DNA from: Lunularia cruciata
Taxonomy: Eukaryota; Streptophyta; Marchantiopsida; Lunulariales; Lunulariaceae
Direction: 5' to 3'
Length of the DNA stretch: 64,000 nt
Assembly: GCA_948567375.1 (NCBI GenBank)
Contig: OX419757.1
Location: forward strand, 70,680,001-70,744,000
The notes under the pieces were generated by a model. It saw only the letters and a program-made list of their open reading frames with translations. It ran no database searches and had not been told where the DNA came from. The translations under genes were made by a program, and so were the position numbers. This document shows positions 57,880-64,000 of this stretch, in pieces; positions within the stretch are counted from its first letter, which is position 1, and each line of letters starts with the position of its first letter.

Positions 57880-59021
57880 TGTCGTGCATATATACATTGT
57901 TACACAACATACATTGCTACACAACATACATCATTGTCAACATCATACACTATAGAAGCACAACTCACACATAAATCATGCATGAGCTCTAAAGTACCAT
58001 AATAATCAATTCATTTTTCCACTCAAATTCACACTCAAAAAAGATATGTAATTGATCTTTCACTCAACAATCTACCAAAAATCATGCATTGATTATAATC
58101 AAGCCACACCCACTCTAGCTAAGAGACTCCAAGTGATGCTCATCGGCCTCTCTCCACCATAACCAAGAACTCAAAGGCTCAACATCAAAGAAGTGAGCTC
58201 TTTGGAGTTACACTTTGAAAGTATACCCCTTTGCTCAACCTAGGTCTCCAACCCTAGTAGTGCCACTAACAACATATCTGACGGTGCAAATAGTGGAAGT
58301 AGCAATGTGTCCTACCATGTGATTAGTAGCCCTAACATGAAATCCAACCACCATCAATTAGTCCTTGAGCAACTACCAGAATAACTATGACTGCCAACAC
58401 CTTCTCAAGATAGTGCGGCCTATAGTAACATCAAGTGTTATTGGTGGAATCTACAATAGATCTCTATAGTCACCTAAATGAAATTGATAGATTGAGTGTC
58501 TATAACCTCCTCCTCAAATAGAAGCATAATGTAAGGCATCCTTATGAGCAATTGCAAGGTACTCAAAGGCTATTGGCATCACTCTCCAAAGATCTTTGCT
58601 TGTTGAGAACATACACTTACCCATATGTTTGGATTATTCAAGTCTAAAACTATAATAATATCATGACACATGGGTACATGTAAATTTAGATCTCATCCAT
58701 AGAGTAGAAATTAAGGAGAGAAAGATGCTAAGAAGGCTTGCTAACTGAACTGATAGCCCATGGCAAACCAAGGTAATTGGAGATCCCAATCTCCCAAGTG
58801 ACCTCTCCGCAAACCATACTTACACAATCCTCTCTTCACCATTTGAACCACTCTCTCTGCTAAGCCATTTGCCTCAAGGTGATCTCAAGAGGTAGTATTA
58901 TGAAAAATCAAGGCCTTGTCACCTACGATCTAAAACTCCCCCAAGAACTTTATATCTTGATCAATCAAATCCTCAATTAGTGCACCAAAATGACTAAGAA
59001 CCTGATCCAAGAACAAGTAAA
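57880..59021 (-). mobile_element. Gypsy integrase fragment, other lineage (3' part)
   Basis: Minus strand. The integrase core follows directly from the piece at 59758-60060 once the solo LTR is removed. LSHFGALIEDLIDQDIKFLG (about 58930-59000) and HLEANGLAERVVQMVKRGLC (about 58815-58890) are the second-aspartate and glutamate regions. PWFAMGYQFSQQAFLASFSL lies near 58730-58780. MPIAFEYLAIAHKDALHYAS (58500-58580) follows. 57880-58430 is the downstream part and is repeated at 60258-60790. Frames are heavily broken. The style (HFSKWIE, LAERVVQ) is that of non-chromodomain gypsy elements. Confidence 0.72.
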
Positions 59022-59757
59022 TATAATACCAAGAGCTAGCCATACAATATAGATGTGAAATTTGGTTTGGTACATCTGGAATGATTTTATACATGATGGT
59101 CAAAATAGATTAGATAGAAGTATCACCAAAAGAGTACTTCTACTAATAGGGTAGAAACCGAAATAGACTCAAAAACCTTAGAACCAATAGTTAGACATAT
59201 GATTTAAAGGTGAGAATTTTTTTGGTAACATCTGGAAGGATTTTACACATGATAGACTAAACAGATAAGAAAGAGGTATCACTGAAAGTGGACTTCTACT
59301 AATAGAGTAGGAACCAACATATGCTTGAAATCTTTGAAGGCAATTTTGGAAGCCTAAACGGATGAATTAAGCCTAAAAAATGTGTTGCATTCATCTCCAA
59401 TGGAGGAGAGGCTTGCATGGCCTCCTCCTCAGTTTGTATCATCAAGAGCTTTCCAACGGTACCTCACCCATGTGATTATGAGATTCCTATAGGAAGATTC
59501 CCTAAAAAATTCCCTTTGGTCAAAGGTTGTTTGATCAACCAGATAGGACCAAGACCGGATGTCACCCATCCAAGTAAGTAATCCATGGGAGGAGCTTGCT
59601 GACATGTCACCTATTTGTGTGCCTAATCCTATGGTGGAGCTTCCTTGGAGGAGATCTTATTTGTCTATATAATAAAAAGAAGGTGCTCATTTGGAGCATC
59701 AGATGATTGAGTGTGAAATCTATGTTTTCTCTCTTCTCTTGTCCTTGGAGTATTACA
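59022..59757 (+). mobile_element. Solo LTR, family S, TSD GTAAA/GTAAG
   Basis: 736 bases. Begins TATAATACC (TG mutated to TA) and ends GTATTACA. Flanks are GTAAA (59017-59021) and GTAAG (59758-59762), a target duplication with one change. It has the duplicated 5' portion and the TATA-like box near 59666. It interrupts a gypsy integrase. Confidence 0.88.
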
Positions 59758-60060
59758 GTAAGCCATCCTTTCATTGAAATTTTCAAGAAATGCCACTTAC
59801 TCAATCCACTTGGAGAAGTGCTCCACTATAACCAAAACATATGATGATATCTCATAGTCAACGGTAAAGGTCAAACAAAGTCCAAACTCCAATGGTAACC
59901 CAATTCTATGATAGGTAATGGGTGTAACTATGGCATAGGAGCATTAAATGATGTTCTAACTTGGTCACAAACCACACATCTAGCAACAAAATGTTGTACA
60001 TATTGGTCTGCATACCATGCCACCAATAATGACTATGGAGTAAACTATATATATGCTTTG
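59758..60060 (-). mobile_element. Gypsy integrase fragment, other lineage (5' part)
   Basis: Minus strand: a zinc-finger-end remnant (WWHGMQTNMYNILLLDVWF, about 59955-60020), then the start of the catalytic core with SSYVLVIVEHFSKWIE and AFLENFNERMA next to the solo LTR. It continues across the LTR into 57880-59021. Confidence 0.7.
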
Positions 60061-61334
60061 AATCTTGTATACCATACCATTATATTGGAGTTCTACTTGA
60101 ATCTTGAACTTATATATATACTACTTACTACTATTTTGGTTTTCTACCATGTGGACATTGATGGCTTGCTTATGGACACATGGGCCTTTGCTTATGGACA
60201 TGTGGGCACACTTTGTCCTTCACTTCATCCAAGGCAAAATTTACATCCTTTCTTTGCCCTTTCCCATGTTGTGCGTATATACATTGCTACACAACATACA
60301 TCACTCACAACATCATACACTATAGAAGTACAACTCATACATGAACTCTAAAGTGCCACAATAATAATTTCTTTATCAACTCAAATCACACTCAAATAGA
60401 TAAGTACTTGATCATTCATTCAACACTTTACTAACAATCAAGCATTGACTATAGTCAAACCACACCCAATCTAGCTAAGAGATTTCTAGTGACGCTTGCC
60501 AACCTTTGTCCACCATAGCCAGGAATTCAAAGGTTCAACATCAAAGAAATGAGCTCTCTAGAGCTGCACTTTGAAGGTATACCTCTGATTTTGACCTAGG
60601 TTTCCAACCATAATGGTCCCATTGATAGCACACCTGACGGTGCAAATGGTGCAAGTGACGGTGGGTCTTACCATGTGATCAGTGCCCCAAACATGAAATT
60701 GGACCATCAACAAGTAGTCCATGAGTAACTACCAAATTACCTATGGCTACCAACACTACTTTTCCAATGTCCGAGCAATCTAGCTTCCACACCACAAATG
60801 TCATGACACCCGTGATGCCCTAATTCTTTTTAGGCTTTTCCTTGCTTCTCTATTCTTTCCTTCTTACAATTTGCCTTTTTTCCTATTTGAGTTGACTCTT
60901 CCCTTCTTATGCAATGCTAATGTTTCTTGCTCCTCACTCATATCATTAACAAACATATCATTATCATCAACTTGACTATTTCTCATTGTTGTGTTTGGGA
61001 TTTTCTCTCTACTAATGAATTTTTGTGATTTCAAGGATCTATCAAGTATGTCTTGATTTCTTCCCTCCTCTTACTTATGCGGATTCTTTTCTTTCTTGCC
61101 TGATCCTCATTATGCAGCTCAGACTCTTGCGCCTATTTATGTGCATGCACTTCTGCTTGCACTTTCTTTCCACACTTTCATTTCAATTATTCTATTTTTT
61201 TGACATTCCTACTACTTATGATTAGCACTTTAGGGGAGCAAGCAAGTTTTCCTTGGCAATCATGAGTTTTTGAGCAAAAACTTGGTACAAGGGGTATTGA
61301 TAATTGCTCAACTACTTTGGCATTGCATGAGGCA
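60061..61334. other. Retrotransposon-derived DNA; second copy of the 57880-58430 repeat
   Basis: 60258-60790 is a diverged direct copy of 57880-58430 (shared blocks include CATTGCTACACAACATACAT, CATCATACACTATAGAAG and CTACCAACAC). The rest has no recognised motif. The plus frame at 59908-60351 spans integrase-antisense sequence and the repeat and is a shadow. 60830-61230 is C/T-rich. Confidence 0.55.
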
Positions 61335-61339
61335 CTAAT

Positions 61340-62071
61340 TGTAATACCAATAGCTAGACATATCATCTAGAGTTAAAAAATTGGCTTGGTAAAATCTGGA
61401 AGGATTTTATGTATGATGGGCTAGGTAGATCAGATAGAGGTGCCACCAAAAGAGTACTTCTACTAATAAGGCAAGAGCTAAAATAGCTTGAATTTGTAAT
61501 TCCAAAAGCTAGACATATTATTCTAGAGGTGGAAATTGGGTTGGTAATATCTGGAAGGGTGTTATGCATGATGGGTTAGGTAGTTCAGATAGAAGTGTCA
61601 CCAAAAGAGGACTTCTACTAATAGGGCAAGAGCCAAAAATAGCTTAAAAGTTTTAGAGCCAATTTTGGAAGCCTAAATAGATGAATTAGACCTAGAAATG
61701 AAGGAAAGGCTGGCCTTCTCTCCTCTTAGGGTTGTCTCATCAAGAGCTTTCCAATGGTACCTTACCCATGCAATTTGGAGATTCTTATAATTAGATTCCC
61801 TAAAGATTCCTTCCAATCAAAGATGGTTTGACCAACAAGATAAGATCAAAATCAACATGTCACCCATGTATGAAACCAATCTAAGGGTAGAGCTTGCTTA
61901 TTGGTCACTAATCCATGTATCTGATCCAAGGGTGGAGCTTCCTTTGGAAGAGCACTCTTTGCTATATATTACAATCAATGTGCTCCTTTGGGGCATCACA
62001 AGTTTGAGTGTAAAATTGTGTGTTTCTTCTTCTATGTTTCTCTTCAGGTCTCCCATCCTCAAAAGATTACA
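61340..62071 (+). mobile_element. Solo LTR, family S, with exact TSD CTAAT
   Basis: 732 bases from TGTAATACC to GATTACA, flanked by CTAAT at 61335-61339 and 62072-62076. The first 155 bases are duplicated in tandem, and the second unit restarts with TGTAATTCC at 61495, so the duplication includes the LTR terminus itself. Confidence 0.92.
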
Positions 62072-62076
62072 CTAAT

Positions 62077-62507
62077 GAAGTTGTACATGTTTTTGTGGAG
62101 TTTTACTATGGCCGCCTTTTGCTTCCCTTTGCTTTTTAGTGTCTCAAGACTCAAGCGTCCATAACGCTTGTTGCAATATACTTTATATCTTGTCCTCTTT
62201 TGCTTTGCTCTCATTACCCTATTACACTTTGACCCATTTTTTCAGCCACACTATCTAATAGCTCTTGCATTGTTCCACTCCTTCATTCCTCTGCTAACTC
62301 CCTCCTTAGTATTTTCCTTTGCTCTTTGATTGATTCTTGGTTTGACCTCTCACATCTATAGTGTTCCTACCCAACTCCAGCCCATGTTTTTAATCTTTAT
62401 TGTTCACACACTACTTAATGGAGAGCTATTAGATAATGTTTCCTATTTTTTGCATTCATTTGCATAGATGTTCTTGATTACACATTGTTTACTAGTCCAT
62501 TAGCCAT
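62077..62507. other. Unassigned DNA left of the assembly gap
   Basis: C/T-rich sequence with no gene or element motif that I recognise. Confidence 0.4.
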
Positions 62508-62707
62508 NNNNNNNNNNNNNNNNNNNNNNNNNNNNNNNNNNNNNNNNNNNNNNNNNNNNNNNNNNNNNNNNNNNNNNNNNNNNNNNNNNNNNNNNNNNNN
62601 NNNNNNNNNNNNNNNNNNNNNNNNNNNNNNNNNNNNNNNNNNNNNNNNNNNNNNNNNNNNNNNNNNNNNNNNNNNNNNNNNNNNNNNNNNNNNNNNNNNN
62701 NNNNNNN
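62508..62707. other. Assembly gap, 200 N
   Basis: Exactly 200 unknown bases, a conventional placeholder length. Open frames reported across it are meaningless. It falls inside a family S LTR, so repeat collapse is the likely cause. Confidence 0.99.
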
Positions 62708-62760
62708 GATGTTACCAAGCCAATTTTCACCTCTAGATAATATGTCTAGCAGCTTGTATT
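62708..62760 (-). mobile_element. Terminal fragment of a family S LTR beside the gap
   Basis: The reverse complement matches the family 5' end (TGCTAGACATATTATCTAGA, then GGTGAAAATTGGCTTGGTAA). The terminal TGTAATACC is degraded. The rest of the copy lies in the gap or is missing. Confidence 0.65.
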
Positions 62761-62805
62761 GAACTAGGTGAGCGCTGCTCCAAGCCCCAACGTACTCCAA
62801 CTAGT

Positions 62806-64000
62806 ATGAACCTAGAATGGTCATCCTTTCATTGGTCCATAAGAATAGGGGCAGATGTCAACCTCTCCTTGAGCTCTATAAAGGATATCTCCTTGTTTAT
62901 TTCCTCAACACCACTCTTGTGTAAGCTTGGTCAGCTTCATCAACAACTTAGTGATGACACTAAATCCTCTAACATATCAACACTAGAAGTTTTCCAACCA
63001 AAAGTATGCTTGCACTTTGCTCATGTTTATAGGCCAAGAAATACAAGCAATAACCTCCACCTTGGTCTATTGAACACCAAGTCCTCAAGGGTAGATAGTG
63101 TGACTTAAATACTCAACCTACTTGTGAAAGAATTTACACTTCCCAAGATATAATTCAAGTCCATGTGATCTCAACCTCTCAAATACCTCAAAAAATATCT
63201 CTCATGCTCTTCTATAATAGTGCTATAGACCAAAATGTCATCAATATAAGACTGAGTAAAATCCAATCTCACTCAAATCTTATCCATGACCCTTTGGAAC
63301 TCGACAAGAACATTCTTTAACCCAATGGTAAGAAATTCCACTTATATAATGCATCCTTGCCGTGAGGATCAATGTAATGTTAAGAGGATAAGAGAAAAAA
63401 ATTGGAGAAACACAAGAGAAGAAACACAAGGCTTTATCCCTCAATATTATGATACCTCAAAAGAGCACCTTATCTTTATTATACAACAAAAAGAAAATTC
63501 ACTCGAAAGGAGCTACACCCTTGGATCAAATACATGGATTGGTGACATGTCAGCAAGCTCCACCTTTAGCTTAGCTACATGGATTGGTGACATATTGATC
63601 CTTGTCCTATTTAGTAGGTCAAACAAGTTTGACCAAAGGGAGTCTTTGGAGAATCTTCTTATGGGAAGCTCAAAAAAACATGGGTGAAGTATAGTTAGAA
63701 AGCTCTTGATGAGACAAACAAGGGAAGTAGAAGGAAAATACTTGTATTCCTTAGTGGGTATGAAATTTTCATTTTCAAGGCCTAATTCATCTCTTTAGGC
63801 CTCCAAAATGGATCTCATCTCCATTTCTCCATTTCATCTTTTGGTGACATCTCTATTTGATCTACGTAGACCATCATATAAAACATCATTCAAGATATTA
63901 GCAAGTCAATTTCCACCTCTAGATAATATATCTAGCTAATGATATTACAATCAATAGCCCAAAATGCTATCTTGGACTTGTCCTCTTCCTTGATTGGCAA
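62806..64000 (-). mobile_element. Gypsy reverse transcriptase remnant split by a solo LTR
   Basis: Minus strand. From the right edge, LPIKEEDKSKIAFWAID runs into the solo LTR (63373-63949), and the reading resumes with a PHGKDALYKWNFLPLG-type block (about 63310-63370). A degraded palm with remnants of the DDI box lies near 63230, and thumb-like blocks follow down to about 62810 (SVITKLLMKLTKLTQEW). These are the RT motifs of a non-chromodomain gypsy lineage, possibly the same element as the integrase pieces at 57880-60060. Many stops are present. The element continues past the window. Confidence 0.68.
63373..63949 (-). mobile_element. Solo LTR, family S short form, with exact TSD ATCAA
   Basis: 577 bases in reverse orientation (minus strand TGTAATATC...ACATTACA), flanked by ATCAA at 63368-63372 and 63950-63954. 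It has only one copy of the 5' segment that is duplicated in the 732-738-bp relatives, which accounts for the length difference (about 155 bases). Confidence 0.92.

Noticed and set aside
59908-60351. 147-codon plus-strand frame
   Set aside because: It is antisense to the gypsy integrase fragment and crosses the start of a repeat. No motif.
62485-62800. ORFs spanning the N block
   Set aside because: They are artefacts of translating unknown bases.

Overview
This window looks like nuclear DNA of a land plant, most likely a bryophyte (moss). It holds one clear host gene surrounded by old, nested retrotransposons. The plant call rests on Ty1/copia and Ty3/gypsy elements, several with chromodomains, and on a PNRC-type proline-rich protein with plant-like architecture. 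The moss call is inference only: an intron-free coding frame behind a long GA-rich leader, and a chromovirus integrase of a type I associate with mosses and fungi. There are no operons, phage, CRISPR arrays, rRNA or tRNA genes that I can support.

Layout. 1-1.76 kb is the 3' part of a decayed non-LTR retrotransposon (minus strand). 1.8-17.6 kb is mostly AT-rich DNA with no recognisable genes; it contains an (AT)n tract, a perfect 60-bp palindrome, a weak minus-strand coding remnant, a diverged tandem repeat, and a 115-bp MITE with an exact 8-bp target duplication. 17.6-23.1 kb is a more GC-balanced island holding the one confident gene, at 18997-20916 (639 aa), with a GA-rich leader, a possible upstream ORF and a possible leader intron. 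23.1-25.8 kb is unexplained apart from a 78-bp tandem duplication.

25.8-64 kb is a retrotransposon graveyard, almost all on the minus strand. A second copy of the non-LTR element (25.8-29.4 kb) is split by a solo LTR. A Ty1/copia element (about 34.3-44.6 kb) is split by a complete Ty3/gypsy element (36.39-43.96 kb). A second element of that gypsy family (44.62-55.61 kb) lies at the far side of the copia piece, has lost its protease and RT, and is itself split by a 5.8-kb chromovirus (45.76-51.55 kb). Further right are a chromovirus integrase/chromodomain fragment split by another solo LTR, integrase and RT remnants of another gypsy lineage, several solo LTRs of one family with an unusual duplicated 5' end, and a 200-base assembly gap.

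Target-site duplications and interrupted reading frames give a relative order of insertion: copia first, then the gypsy pair, then the chromovirus inside the second gypsy. All pol genes seen are broken by stops, frameshifts or lost catalytic residues. I did not find a convincing new biological system. The most useful observations are the PNRC-like gene, the solo-LTR family with its paralogous empty site, the nested stack, and several small structural oddities (palindrome, template-switch hairpins, identical in-frame duplication).
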